64,000 bases of DNA from Piromyces finnis (GCA_002104945.1 MCFH01000015.1:290501-354500), one strand, 5' to 3'; shown: positions 1-11,697, numbered from the stretch's first letter. Notes: generated by a model from the letters alone, not told the origin. Made by a program: numbers and translations.

Positions 1-1650
1 GCTTCTACTTAAACTTCTGCTAAAGCTTCTACTACTTCTGCTACTAATACTACTGCTACGTCCTCTTCTTCTAGTATTAGCGCTATTATTTAATGGACGA
101 GCGCGTGGTCTTGATCTTGATCTACGACCCTTGCTACGACTTCTAGAGTATGAAGAAATAGATGAGTAGGATGAAGATCTACTTCTTCTTCTACTATATC
201 TTCTTCTATTACGTGAAATTGATCTAGATCTAGTACGAGATCTTCCTCTTCTTCTTATTGGACTCTTTCTTCTAATTGGTCTACGATTATCATAATTTGG
301 TCTGTAATGATCACTTGATGTTGCTGGTCTTCTTCTAGTAATAGATGGAGATCTACGAGTAACAGCTGGTGCTCTTCTTTCTATAGCATAACTACATGAA
401 ATAACAGAACCATCAATTTGAGCTTCATTCATATAACGAATACTGTTCTTTGCAGCATCAGACGTTTCAAAGGATATAAATGCATATCCTCTAGAGCAAC
501 CCACTAATTATGTTGAAATTAAATTTTAAAATTATAATAAAAAGAAGAATAAAAAATAGAGAGAGTTTGGTTAATCATATGGATAATACATATAGTATTT
601 GATATTTATAAAAAGAAAATAAAATATTTATGAATTAGGATAACAGTTAATTTGTTTTAGTGCTGAGTAATAAACTCAAAATTTATATATATAAAATGGT
701 GATTTAATCTATATAGATAATAAAAAATAATGAATAGATAGTGACATTATTCTTTATGAGTAGATTATAAAAATTCTAAATATTGACATGATAATAACTA
801 TATACTATAATTTTGTTAAAAGTATTCCTGTTTAATATTCCTGTTTTTTCATTATTATACTCTATTAAATCCTTTTTTTTTTTTTAGTGAATTTCAAAAA
901 AAAAAAAAAAAAAAAAACTGATATTATTCATTTATAAAAAGATCAAATAATCATCCATGTTTAATTCATATTTTTTTTTTAATTTCAAATTTCATTATAT
1001 TTACATTTTCTATCAATTGGAAGATCTAAGCTTGTAATTGTTCCATAGACTCCAAATATTTCTCTTAAATGGTCTACATTAACATTTTTTGTTAGTTTCT
1101 TTACAATAATTCTTGTATTTCTTGATCTTGAATCACTTCTACTTCTTTTTCTGGAATTGGAACGAGATGAATTTCTAGTTTTTGAAAAAGATTTTGAACG
1201 AGATCTTGATGATCTTAAAGAACGAGAGCGGGAGCGGGAACGGGAACGTGTGCGGGAACGTGTGCGAGAACGTGAACGTGAAATAGAGACTGAACGTGAC
1301 ATTGATAAGCTACGATTTCTGGAAACAGATCTTGATTTTGACCTCGATCTTTTTTACATGAACAAATATATTATATATTATTTTTATTATTTTTTTGTTG
1401 TTGTTGTTGAAAAGATGTGAAATTTTTTGAAAATTGTAAAAACGTTTAAATTATTATGGTGTAACAAAAATAGGCATGTATTTTAAGATAATGAAACATA
1501 ATAAACACATTGAAAAACAATATAAAATTAATATTTTATCTCACTTTAGTAACATTTTAGAATAATTAATAAATTACGTTAACCAATTTTTATAATTTAC
1601 CTAGATTCCTTTTTAGTTTTTTCACCTGCTGAGGTACTTTTTTTATCCAT
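1..1650 (-). CDS. RNPS1-like SR-rich RNA-binding protein (3' end of gene outside window)
   Basis: Inferred exons on the minus strand: 1650-1601, 1348-1005 and 503-1 (continues past the left edge). Phases agree: exon 1 is 16 codons plus 2 bases, exons 1+2 leave 1 base, and exon 3 opens in frame. Donors read GTAAAT; acceptors end AAG and TTAG. The protein starts MDKKSTSAGEK, runs into a long Arg/Ser region (residues about 17-92), then one RRM from about residue 95 with RNP2 IIVKKL and RNP1 SRGYAFISF, then a second RS-rich tail. RS-RRM-RS with 'LTKNVNVDHLREIFGVYG' matches RNPS1, a peripheral exon-junction-complex/ASAP component in splicing and mRNA surveillance, better than classic SR proteins, which carry the RRM first. 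The RNPS1 assignment is from recalled family features; an SR45-like name would be equally fair. Stop codon not seen. Confidence 0.8.
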
Positions 1651-2647
1651 TATTAAAAAAAATCTATTGAATATCAATACAATTTATTAAAAAATAAAAA
1701 AAAAAATACATTAATAAATTTCACTTTTTTTTAAAAAAAAAAAAATAAAAAAAAAAAAAAAAAAGAAAAAGAAACTGGAAATATTTAAATTGTATTTTAT
1801 GATTAATAATATTTTCATTAATGGTGTTGTCACTGGTTTAAACTACATCTTATTTTTTTTCATTGCTTTGAACATAGATATAGAAATAAGTGAGATCAAT
1901 AAATAAATTGTTGGTAACAATTTCTTTGTTTTCATTTTATTTTAACATTTATATTATCATTTATATTTCTTTTTATATATACATATATAATTATCATTTT
2001 TATTATAAAATTTGAATTTATTTCACTATCAAGGTATAATACATTGAAATACTTTTTTTTTTTTTTTTTCAATATACCAAGTATTGATGTAAAAAAAAAA
2101 AAAAAGTATTTTTCAAATTATTAATTATACCTTTAAAATTATTCTTTCCTGTTTTTACTAATATCAAAATAAATAAATGTTTATAGGATTAACATGGAGA
2201 ATACCTTATATCATTAAAAAACCTTTTTATATATGCATAAAGAAAAAAGAGGTAGAATAAAAATGAAAAAAAAAAAAATACTTTTATCAAGAATGATAAA
2301 AATGTGTCAATCCACCTTTTTCTTTTTTTTCTTTTTTTTTTTTTTTTTTTTTTTTATTTTATGGATAAATTTTATTAAAATAAAATTTAATTTTTTTTAA
2401 TTAATTAATAAATAAATTTTAATATTTTTTAATTTAATAAATTATTTTTTATTGGTGAAAAAGACGTTTACAATTACAATTTTCTTTTTCTTTTTTTAAA
2501 AAGGGAAAGGTTTAAAACCTTTATGTAAAAAAAAAAAAAAAAAAAAATACTTTGAAAGATATCAAGTAAATACTTTTGCGTTTACATACTTATTAAAAGC
2601 GATAGATAAAAAGGAAGGAAAAGAAAAAAAAAAAAAAAGAGTGAAAA
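1651..2647. other. AT-rich intergenic region between divergent genes
   Basis: Lies between the divergent starts of the RNPS1-like gene and the phosphoesterase gene, so it should hold both promoters. It is dominated by A and T runs (for example the long T run near 2325-2356). No gene or convincing TATA element could be singled out. Confidence 0.6.
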
Positions 2648-4741
2648 ATGCTTGAATATATTATTGTACTTTTAATTTTTTCTTATTTTTACATAAAAAG
2701 AATACTTAAAAATAAGCAAGAAAAAAAGAATTGTTTGAGTATATTAATAGCTTCAGATGTTCACTTATCCTTTGAAAATATAAAAAAATTAGAAAAATGG
2801 ACAAAAAAGAATAACAGAAAGTAATATTTAAAAAATAAACATTTATTAAAAAAAAAAAAAAAAAATACTATCTGAACTTTTAAATTAAAAATATATCCTA
2901 TTATTATTATAAAAAAAAAAAAGATTTGATTTAATTTTAAATCCAGGAGATTTTTGTAATTTAAATGAGGAACAAGCACTTGCAGGAGATGAAGGAGTAA
3001 ATATATTGATATGATAATATCTATTTCTATTCAAATATAAATGTTATATTATTTTATAAACAATAAAATTAAATGATAAAATAAAATAAAAAAAGTATTT
3101 AGTTGTTTTAGAAGAATTAAAAAAAATATCAAAGAATGTATTATACATTCCAGGTAAATTAATAATTCATATTATAAAGAATTTAAATTTAATTATTATG
3201 CTTTCAAGGAATTAATTCTTTTCTATTATATTTAAATTTTTTAAACAACAACAAACGAATATACCAAATTTATATAATGATAATATTATAACAAACTATT
3301 TATTTATTCAATATTATTGTTTTAATAATAATAATGCAAATAATATTACGTTAAATTGTAAAAAATAATAATAATAATAATAATGTCGCTTTAAATATTC
3401 AGGAAATCACGATTCCAAATATTTATTCGATTCTGTTCCACAAGATTGTGAAAATCCAGAAGAATGGCAACCATTACCAGTACAAGCTTTAACTGAATAC
3501 AACTCCAGACTTTCAGATAGAAATATTCATAATAAATATGTAAAAATTCATGGTATGGAATATTTAAATTTTTTATATTATATTTATATAGAGTAACCTA
3601 TTTATGTTAATGTTTTAGAGTCTTAAAAAAATGATACTTTTTTTTTTATCTATTATAATCAACTTTTTTTGTCGTATTTTTTTTTTTTTTTTTTTTTTTT
3701 TCAGATTTTTGTAACTCACATGAATTAATATTTTATAAATTTTATAAATCCTATGACTTTATCTATAGAAAAGAACTTATATATTGCAGGTTTTGGTGGT
3801 TCTATTGATGCTTACTTGTATAGTGATAAAGATAAGATTGAATGGCCAGGTATATATATTGAAATTACATTACTAAAATGATTACAGCCCAACATCTATC
3901 ATTCCTATTAATAATAATTGTTGGAGATGATATTTATATATAATCACGTTTTAATACTTTTATTATTATTATTAATAATAACGTAATTTCCAGGTTTCCC
4001 ATTCAGTGAACAACAATATGGTATGGGATTTTCTCATTTAATGAATGCATGGGATAAAATTAAAAAGAATAGTAATGATGCTTTAATTATTTTAACTCAT
4101 ATTGGACCAGCTTGGATTGGTAAGTTTTATATAAAAAAAAGTTTTATCTTTTTCTTTTAAATATATATATATATATATTAATTTTTTTTTTATCAAAATG
4201 AACTATTTTTATTAAAAGGTACCACTGCTAAACACGAAAAACCATATAATGAAAATGAAAAAATTCAATCTGGATCCGAAATAGCCTATAACATGATGAA
4301 AACCATAAAATATCAAGTAATTAATAATGATATAAATGAAAAAAAAAAAAAGATAAAAAGAGTAAATTAAAAAAAAATATTAATTAATGATATATATATA
4401 TATATATCATCATTATTATTAGGAAAAGGATACACCATTATTATGGATTCATGGTCATACTCATGCAGGAAAAGGTATTTATATCTAGATAAAAAAAAAA
4501 AAAAAAAAGATTATTTACTTTTTAAAATGAAATAAATAAAACTTTCCTTTATTTATATATATTATATTTATTAATTTACAATTAAACTAAATATGGCATT
4601 GATCAAGGTATGACTGATTTTGGTACTATTCCAGTTGTCAACCCAGGAGGTCTTTGTTATGGTCGTTTCTCTGTATTAAATTTAAAATATAGTAATGATC
4701 AATGGAATATTGAAAATGTTGAATTCCACAGTTTAAAATGA
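2648..4741 (+). CDS. Calcineurin-like metallophosphoesterase, nine exons
   Basis: Reconstructed exons: 2648-2820, 2924-2996, 3096-3153, 3403-3552, 3769-3849, 3994-4119, 4219-4316, 4423-4474 and 4608-4741, 945 bases coding for 314 residues. All the metal-binding motifs of the family appear in order: ASDVHLS (D-x-H), NPGDFCN (GD), GNHDS (GNHD), LTHIGP (TH) and HGHTHAGKG (GHxH). This resembles the small MPPED/YfcE-type phosphoesterases, which bind two metals and cleave phosphomonoesters or diesters; the substrate cannot be told. An N-terminal hydrophobic stretch (LEYIIVLLIFSYFYI) suggests a membrane anchor. The intron 3553-3768 is the least certain: a competing acceptor (TTTTCAG near 3703) leads to a stop, so I skipped it. 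Exon coding for the GNHD motif spans a splice junction. Confidence 0.85.
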
Positions 4742-5141
4742 AATGTTGAAAAAGAAAAAAGGATAAAATACAAAGTTTTTTTTTTTAATGCTTAAACATT
4801 ATAAACAAAAAAAAAATTGTAATCAATTATTAAAATACATATATAAATCAAATAAGAAATAAAAAATAAGTATTTGTATTATAAAAAATCAAAATATATT
4901 TTTTTTTTATTTTTTATTTTTTTTTTTTTTAATAAATTTATTTCTTTTAAATTTAATTTACAAGATTAATACATGTCTTTTTTTTTAAAATATATATATA
5001 TATATAATAGTAGTTTAATAAAGTAACTATTATTTAGAATGATTTTATTATTAATTATTTCTTAATTATATATATTTTATTTTTGTTTGTTTGCTTTTTT
5101 CGTTTTTTTTTTAAGGGGAAAATTGTAAAAAAAAAAAAAGT
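4742..5141. other. AT-rich spacer between convergent genes
   Basis: Separates the convergent phosphoesterase and ankyrin genes, so it should contain both 3' UTRs. Only A/T runs and TA repeats are seen; no coding signal. Confidence 0.55.
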
Positions 5142-6137
5142 TTATTCTTTTTTATAATTTTCCAAGATTTCAATAATATCAATTAATTGTTCTTGTTTCG
5201 CCACGTCCAAAGCGGTAAGTTGACAATCATCTTTTAAATTAGGATCAGCACCATGATCAAGTAATAACTTGACCACATCTGCATGATCAAAATAACTTGC
5301 AAAATGAAGAGGTGTCATTAAATGATGTGTGATAGCATTTACATCAGCTTTTTTCTCCAATAAATATTTAGCAATTTCAAAACAACCTTGATGACAAGCA
5401 ATATGAAGAGGTGTCCAACCATCATCTGTAACATAATTAATATTGGCATTAAATGATATAAGAAGTTTTACGATAGGTAAACATTTATCATCTTCACACA
5501 TTAAATGTAAAGCGGTATAGTTACATCTTGTTGTATAATTAACTTTAACTCCAGATTCTAAAAGTTCTTTAATTTTTTGCATATTCATTCGTTTGATTTC
5601 GTATATAAAAAGCATTGCTTTTTGAAGTTCTGTTTGAATATTTTGTAAAGGATAACCTAAACTTAAGAAAAGTTCCACACCTTCAATATTATGTCTAAAA
5701 CAAAGAACTCTGAAAGGATCATAATCATAATTTGTTTTTGAATATAAATCTGCTTTATGATTTATTAATACTTCAATAATATCATTTCTACCGGTGGAAC
5801 AAGCCACGTATAATGGAGTTTCCCCATTTTTATTTTTAATATTAATATCTGCACCATGACTTAATAAACTTTCTACAATATGTGTATTATTCTGGGTACA
5901 AGCAATGTGTAAGGCGGTTTCCCCTTCTTCATTTTGATTATTAATATTAATGCAAGGTTCGGAAAGTAAAAAATCAACAACATCAGTTCTTTCTCTACTA
6001 CATGCATATTCTAATCCGGTTTTTCCTTTCTTATCTCTTCGATTAATATTAACCTTATTTTTATTGACAACGGTTTTAACCTTTTCAATATAACCTTCTC
6101 TACAATTTTCTAAAAATTTATTGTAGGTTCTAGCCAT
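5142..6137 (-). CDS. Ankyrin-repeat protein
   Basis: Single uninterrupted 331-residue ORF starting MARTYNKFLENC; no signal peptide or membrane segment. Most of the length is ankyrin repeats: clear units include GETALHIACTQNNTHIVESLL, GETPLYVACSTGRNDIIEVL, GWTPLHIACHQGCFEIAKYL and MTPLHFASYFDHADVVKLLL, with weaker units at residues about 3-70 and 140-230 (the HLMCEDD unit). I count about eight to nine repeats and no other domain. Such proteins are protein-interaction scaffolds; partner and pathway cannot be inferred. It is intron-free, in contrast to most neighbours. Alternative names beyond 'ankyrin repeat' are not supportable. Confidence 0.85.
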   Translation of the reverse strand: MARTYNKFLENCREGYIEKVKTVVNKNKVNINRRDKKGKTGLEYACSRERTDVVDFLLSEPCININNQNEEGETALHIACTQNNTHIVESLLSHGADINIKNKNGETPLYVACSTGRNDIIEVLINHKADLYSKTNYDYDPFRVLCFRHNIEGVELFLSLGYPLQNIQTELQKAMLFIYEIKRMNMQKIKELLESGVKVNYTTRCNYTALHLMCEDDKCLPIVKLLISFNANINYVTDDGWTPLHIACHQGCFEIAKYLLEKKADVNAITHHLMTPLHFASYFDHADVVKLLLDHGADPNLKDDCQLTALDVAKQEQLIDIIEILENYKKE

Positions 6138-8613
6138 TTTTTTTTTTAAAAAAAAATAATAATAATAAACTTTGATAGATAGATAGACAGATAGATAGAT
6201 TTTTTTATAAAGATATTTGAAATATTTAACTTTTTTTTTTTATTATTATTATGTTGTAATAATTATATATATATTTGACTTTTAATATTAAAATATTTAA
6301 TTATTTTTTTTTTCTTGTTATTGTTGAGAGGTATAGTTACAATTAAGAATTAACTTTTTTTTTTTACTTCTTTATATATTTATTATTTATGACTATATAT
6401 CAAAATTGAGATAACAGATAGAAAAGAGCTTTCTTTTTTTTTTTTTTTTTGATATTGAATATTTAACAATAGAATATAATGAATAATTATAAAACAGATA
6501 GAAAATGGAAATTCCTTGATTTTGTATTTAATATTAAGAATAGTATTGAAATATTTTTGTTTTTATTTTTTTTTTTTAAATAATAATTATAATAATAATT
6601 TTTAAATAAATTGATAATACTCCAAAAAGGTAATATATGATACGACTCCTTTTATATCTATTTTATAAAAATTATCTAATTGTATAATTGAGGATTTTTT
6701 TTATTTTTATTTTACAATATATAGAGCTATTATTTCATATTAATTGTTGTATTGAATAGCATTTTAATAATACTTTATTTTTTAGTGTTGTTATAAAAGA
6801 AGATAAGAATTTAAATAGATTTTTACACACCTTTTTTTTTTCCATAAAAATAAGGATATAATATACTAAAATATCAATTAAATAATTATATAGATTTATA
6901 TATATTTTAATATTTTTTTTTCTTAATATATTATTTTAAAAAAAAAATATTTGTATTTTTAAAATTGATAATTCTTTTATGGAATAATAAAAAAATATTA
7001 TTTATTTAGTTATTCATTTTAGAACAAGTTTTTTTTTTTTTAAAATTTCAAAAAAAGTCAAAAAACATCTTTCAGTTCTTAAAATTTAATTTTTATTATT
7101 TATATTAAAATTAATTTTTTAAAGTTTTTTAATATAAAAAAAAATATTATAAAAAATAAAAAAATAAAAATAATTAATAGCATAGTCACACACACTTCAT
7201 TTCTTATGGTATATTGGGGTAGGTAGCATCTTATGATAAATTCATTACATAAGCAAGTGATGAAACGATAATAATAAAAGATTAGGATCCTTTCCTTTAT
7301 ATGGAATAAAATTAAATACATTAAAATTATATTTTTTTTTTCTTTAATTTCTTTAATGAAAAAATGTTTTAAAATTCGATTTCATTTTTACATCATTTCT
7401 TTTTTTTCTTTCCTTTAAATAACATTTTCAATAAAAAAAAAAACTTTTTTTTCCTTCGCTTTAAATTACAAAAACTTTTCTAAAATATTTTTTTTTATTT
7501 TTTTTTTAAATTTTAAAAATAAAAATTAATTTATTTTTTATTAATTTAATATGATTTTTTAATTTATTATTTTTTATTTAAAAAAAATCACAATTTCAAA
7601 ATTAATAATTAAAATTTTAATTTTGTACCACCTGAAAAAAAAAAGGGAATTTTTACCACAAATCCTGGGAAGAAAAAAAAGGTCACTTGAATAATTATTT
7701 TTAAACTAGTTTAATATTTTTTATTTTATAAAGAAAGGATTTAATATTTCAAATAATAAATATATATATTTATATTCATTTATTTATTTTATTTTATTCA
7801 TGAGATTTAAAAAAAACAATTAATAAAAAATGGTTAAAAATTAAATAATTAAAGGTTTTAAAAAAAAAATAATGCCACATGATCCAGTAATAATCCAATA
7901 CCACCTACAGGAAGTAAAAAAAATATTATAATATGAATTAATAATTATAGAAAAAAAACAGATTACTTTTCAATAAGTATATTAAATTGTAATGTATTAA
8001 ATACTAAATTTTATAATAAAAATAAATATGTTCCTTTTTATTATTATTAAAATTATTAAGTTATTATTAATGTTTAAAGTAATGCATTTAAATTTTTTGT
8101 TTAATTAATTAATTAATTAATTATTTATTTATTTATTTATTTATTTATAATTTAAATTATATAAATTTTGTAATTGCTATAGTAATTACAATTATAATTA
8201 TAATTATAATTATATAATTAATAAGAAATAATGAAATTTATTATTCTTTAATTATAATTGAAAGGACACAAAAAAAAAATAACTATGTTAAATTAGATCG
8301 AAAGGAAATCATTTTTTTGTTAATTAGAACATAAAAAAAAAATAATTATGTTCATTAAAATTTTATATGCTTTTAATTATATAATCTATAATCTTTATAT
8401 GGTAATTATATAATTCATTTGTAATTATTAAATTAGCTGTATAATTAAACATCAACCCTTCCTAGGAAGTAATTGAATTTTTTTTTTTAAAAAAAAAAAG
8501 AATATATAAAAGGAAGGAAGTTGTTTTTAAATTTTTTTTCTATATTCTTTATTTTTAATATCAAAAAGAAAATATACACATAAATAATATACTATTAATC
8601 AAATAAAAAAAAA
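6138..8613. other. Long AT-rich intergenic region
   Basis: About 2.5 kb of homopolymer-rich DNA with short simple repeats (TAGA units near 6175-6200, TTAA and TTTA units at 8100-8150, TTATAA units near 8190-8215). Open frames here are Phe/Ile/Leu-rich by composition and show no protein character. The last 110 bases hold the promoter of the next gene. Confidence 0.55.
8503..8517 (+). promoter_or_regulatory. Probable TATA element of the first cationic-peptide precursor
   Basis: TATATAAAAGGAAGG stands 97 bases before the start codon at 8614. A closely matching element (CATATAAAAGAAAGGAAT) occupies an equivalent place before the paralogous gene at 10566. Good TATAAAAG with a shared GGAAG-type extension is unusual against a background of plain A/T runs. 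Confidence 0.5.
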
Positions 8614-9021
8614 ATGAATCTTAAAAATTTATTCCTTTATACTTTAACTTTAGCTGCCACTGCTTCCTCTCTTCCATTAGAAGTAGAACCAAATGAAAGT
8701 GATGTTATTTTGATTGAACCTCAGGTTGAAGAAACTGCTGTTATAAATGAAATTGAACCACCATTAAAAAGAGATTTTGATCATTCTAAAATTTTCCCCA
8801 TTGAATTCGAAGATAAGGTTAAGGATGAATTAAGATCAGAGGAAGAAAATATTGAAAAAAGAGGTATTAGAAAATCAAAAACAAAATCTATTATTGAAAG
8901 AAGAGCTGCTAAGAAAGCAAAAAAGCAAAGACGTAATTTTGAAAGAAGAATTGCCAAAAAAGCCAAAAAACAAAGACGTCTTCAAAGAAGAGCTGCTAAG
9001 AAAGCTGCTAAAAAATATTAA
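8614..9021 (+). CDS. Small secreted precursor of Lys/Ala-rich cationic peptides (Kex2-type)
   Basis: 135-residue ORF. Residues 1-19 form a signal peptide (hydrophobic FLYTLTLAATASS). Residues 20-50 are an acidic pro-segment ending PPLKR. A second acidic segment (DFDHSKIFPIEF to EEENIEKR) is followed by a strongly basic C-terminal half cut up by dibasic sites: IIERR, then AAKKAKKQRR, NFERR, IAKKAKKQRR, LQRR and AAKKAAKKY at the end. Kex2-family proteases cut after KR/RR in the late Golgi, so this reads as a precursor giving several short cationic peptides. No known family recognised. The motif AAKKxKKQRR recurs in the paralog at 10566-11321, which supports real coding. A Lys-rich secreted protein not cleaved at all is the main alternative. 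Confidence 0.75.
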   Translation: MNLKNLFLYTLTLAATASSLPLEVEPNESDVILIEPQVEETAVINEIEPPLKRDFDHSKIFPIEFEDKVKDELRSEEENIEKRGIRKSKTKSIIERRAAKKAKKQRRNFERRIAKKAKKQRRLQRRAAKKAAKKY

Positions 9022-9474
9022 AATGTAAATATAGAATTAAATAAAAAAAAATCCAGTTTCATAAAATATAAAAATTAAAAAAAAAAAATTAAAAAAAAAA
9101 ATAAAAAAACATATCTATAAATAAATAAATAATATATTAAAAAAAGGTTTAAAATATTATAGTTTAAAAAAATGAAAAAATGAAATTAAAGTGTATGTGT
9201 ACTTTATCTTTTAACAAAACAATTTTTATTTTTTTAAAAATATTTATATAAAGTTTTACGAAAAAAATGATATAGATACATATAATAATTCTAAAAACAT
9301 TTTAAAAAAGTTTTTATACACTATATTAGTAATTTAGGTATGTTAAATTATTACTTTTAATATGAATCGTAAAACATAATAAGGAATAACTTTACATTTT
9401 AAAAAAATAATTTTAAATGTATTCCATTGAAATATATTTAGGATCATCTTTTTTCTTTAAATTAATTCTTATTC

Positions 9475-9524
<50 letters not shown>

Positions 9525-9978
9525 TTGTAAATTTTAAAAATAGCATTTAATATTGAATACACTTAAATATTTATAATTCCTTCAATATGAAATAAATCTC
9601 TTTTTTTTTTTTTAAATTAGAAATAGTTCAATAAATCCTATATATAATCTTCAGTAAAAAATATCATTCCATATTTTTTTTTCCTTTTTCTTATCATCCA
9701 TATTAAATTTAATATACTTCTATATAATATATAATATTTCTTTTTAGACCTTTTAAACTTGTTTTTATTTATAAAAAAAAAAGGAAAGAAAAAAGAAAAT
9801 CAAATGATTCTTTTTCTATTCATTCATATTTCATTAGAATTATTCCTATTCAATAAAAAAAATAGATTTTTTAGTATATTTAGAACTATTAAAAATATTA
9901 TATTACAAATATACCATTTTTCATTTATTTTTTTTAACCTTTTTTTTTTTTTTCTTTTCGAATAATTATAGGATCACT

Positions 9979-10106
9979 TAGTCAATATTTCAAATAAATA
10001 AAATAAAATAAAAAAAAAGTAATTATTAAATAAAATAAATGTAGTCAATATTTCAAATAAATAAAATAAAATAAAAAAAAAAAGTAATTATTAAATAAAA
10101 TAAATG
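9979..10106. repeat. Two-copy direct tandem repeat of about 63 bp
   Basis: Units 9979-10041 and 10042-10106 both start TAGTCAATATTTCAAATAAA and end AATAAAATAAATG. They are identical except for the length of one internal A run, so the duplication looks recent. Confidence 0.9.
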
Positions 10107-10442
10107 TAAATTAAATGTTCTAATATGCCAATATTAGATGCACTGGTTACACTATCAACATTATAATTAATGATTTAATCAGTTAAATATAGTAACTTTT
10201 ATTTTTTTTTTAATAATTGAAAAATCATTAGAACAAATCATTTTTTTAAACTTTAATCAATTATTAATGATAATGAAACTTGTACTTGTTGCTTTTTTTT
10301 TTTTATAATTATTAAAACCTACTAAATATAACTTTAATAAAAAATATTATTAATATAGATTATTATTATTAATACTTTTTTTTATATACTATATTAAACT
10401 TTATATTTTTTTTTTTCCATTAATTCTTTTAATAAAAAAAAA

Positions 10443-10460
10443 CATATAAAAGAAAGGAAT
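10443..10460 (+). promoter_or_regulatory. Probable TATA element of the second cationic-peptide precursor
   Basis: CATATAAAAGAAAGGAAT lies 105 bases upstream of the start codon at 10566 and matches the element before the paralog at 8614 in sequence and spacing. Confidence 0.5.
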
Positions 10461-10565
10461 CTTTTCTTTTTTTTTAGAATTATAATTAAAAATATTAATT
10501 TTTTAATTATTTATTTTTTTTTATATAAAAAAAATATACCCATTAAAGCATTAAAACAACAAAAA

Positions 10566-11321
10566 ATGAACTTTAAGAATATTAGTTTATTTCTTTTTGC
10601 TTTAAATTTAGCTTCAGCTCATTTTCATTCATTAGAAAATGAACCAAATAGTATTGTTTTTAGTGATACCCATATTGAATTACTATCCAAAAGAAATCCT
10701 CTCTTATTAAATACTTTTAAAACTGAATTAAATAGTATTTTTATTGAAAATGAAAAAGATATTGAATCCAATGATGCTCTTGAAAAAAGAGCTGTTAGGA
10801 AGTTAAAGCCAATCAAAAGTCAAGGCCGCAGTATTGAACCAAGAGGTATGAAAGTTACTACTAAAAAGGCAGCTAAAAAGCAAAAACGTAATATTGAATC
10901 CGATTCCTCAAGTAAATTAAATGACAATCACATTTTTAATGAGAATGAAATCGGTTTACCCTCCAAAAAAAGTTTACTCTTATTAAATACTTTTAAAACT
11001 GAATTAAATGGTATTTCAACTGAAGAAAAAGAAATTGAATCCATTGATATTCTTGAAAAAAGAGCTGTTGCTAAAAAGGCTGCTAAAGCAGCTAAAAAGC
11101 AAAGACGCAGCGAAGTTGAATTATTATCAAAAAGAAGCCCTCTTTTATTAAATACTTTTAAAACTGAATTAAATGAAATTTCAACTGAAGATGAAGAAAT
11201 TGAATCCATTGATACTCTTGAAAAAAGAGCTGTTAGGAAGTTAAAGCCAATCAAAAGTCAAGGCCGCAGTATTGAACCAAGAGCTATGAAAGCTGCTAAG
11301 AAAGCTGAAAAAAAAAATTAG
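10566..11321 (+). CDS. Secreted repeat precursor of cationic peptides (Kex2-type), paralog of the 8614 gene
   Basis: 251 residues. Signal peptide at 1-18 (FLFALNLASA). Then three diverged repeats, each built as: a dibasic site (LLSKR, LPSKK, LLSKR), a conserved block LLLNTFKTELN, an acidic stretch (such as EISTEDEEIESIDTLEKR), and a basic peptide starting AV after EKR. The first and third basic peptides share AVRKLKPIKSQGRSIEPR and continue into MK-rich KKAAKK tails; the second is AVAKKAAKAAKKQRR. Acidic spacers thus alternate with cationic segments and KR/RR sites, the plan of Kex2-processed repeat proteins of fungi. Signal peptide, KKAAKKQ(K/R)R motifs and promoter resemble the gene at 8614. 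Product function (antimicrobial, signalling or surface) is inference; no family recognised. Confidence 0.78.
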   Translation: MNFKNISLFLFALNLASAHFHSLENEPNSIVFSDTHIELLSKRNPLLLNTFKTELNSIFIENEKDIESNDALEKRAVRKLKPIKSQGRSIEPRGMKVTTKKAAKKQKRNIESDSSSKLNDNHIFNENEIGLPSKKSLLLLNTFKTELNGISTEEKEIESIDILEKRAVAKKAAKAAKKQRRSEVELLSKRSPLLLNTFKTELNEISTEDEEIESIDTLEKRAVRKLKPIKSQGRSIEPRAMKAAKKAEKKN

Positions 11322-11643
11322 AAAAAAAATAAAAAAAAAAAAATTTCAAAATATAGATTTAAAATAAAAGTTGTTTAGTATTTAAGTAAAATATATATAT
11401 ATATATATAATAAAATACCATAATTTAAAGTGTACGTAAATATTATTAAAAAAATAAAAGTTAGAAAAAACAAAAATTTTAAAAGCGTCATGTTAATATT
11501 TCAAAAAAAAACAAAAATTTAAAAGTGTCATGTTAATATTTCAAAAAAATTAAAGTGTTTTAATAGTTCATTTACATATTTTTATGTTTTTTATTATTTT
11601 TAATAAAAGTTTCAACAAAGTCATTTAGATATATTTTATACAA
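11322..11643. other. Short AT-rich spacer with a two-copy repeat
   Basis: 3' flank of the peptide gene. Two near-identical stretches containing AAAAGYGTCATGTTAATATTTC follow one another at about 11466-11545. Nothing coding. Confidence 0.55.
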
Positions 11644-11660
11644 TGATTAAATAATAAGTA

Positions 11661-11697
<37 letters not shown>

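Larger units (their letters stand above)
9022..10565. other. Intergenic region between the paired peptide-precursor genes
   Basis: AT-rich. Contains a TTA trinucleotide array at about 9475-9523 and a tandem duplication at 9979-10106 (separate entry). A 68-codon open frame at 9759-9965 is Phe/Lys-rich by composition and was not accepted as a gene. Confidence 0.55.

Noticed and set aside
1157-1420. Glu/Arg-rich plus-strand ORF
   Set aside because: Antisense of the RS domain in the RNPS1-like gene, whose exons and RRM fit the minus strand.
7180-7290. Less AT-rich segment considered as a possible tRNA
   Set aside because: No T-loop GGTTCRA consensus or acceptor-stem pairing found.
9759-9965. 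68-codon ORF between the peptide genes
   Set aside because: Phe/Lys-rich from A and T runs; no signal peptide or dibasic pattern like its neighbours.
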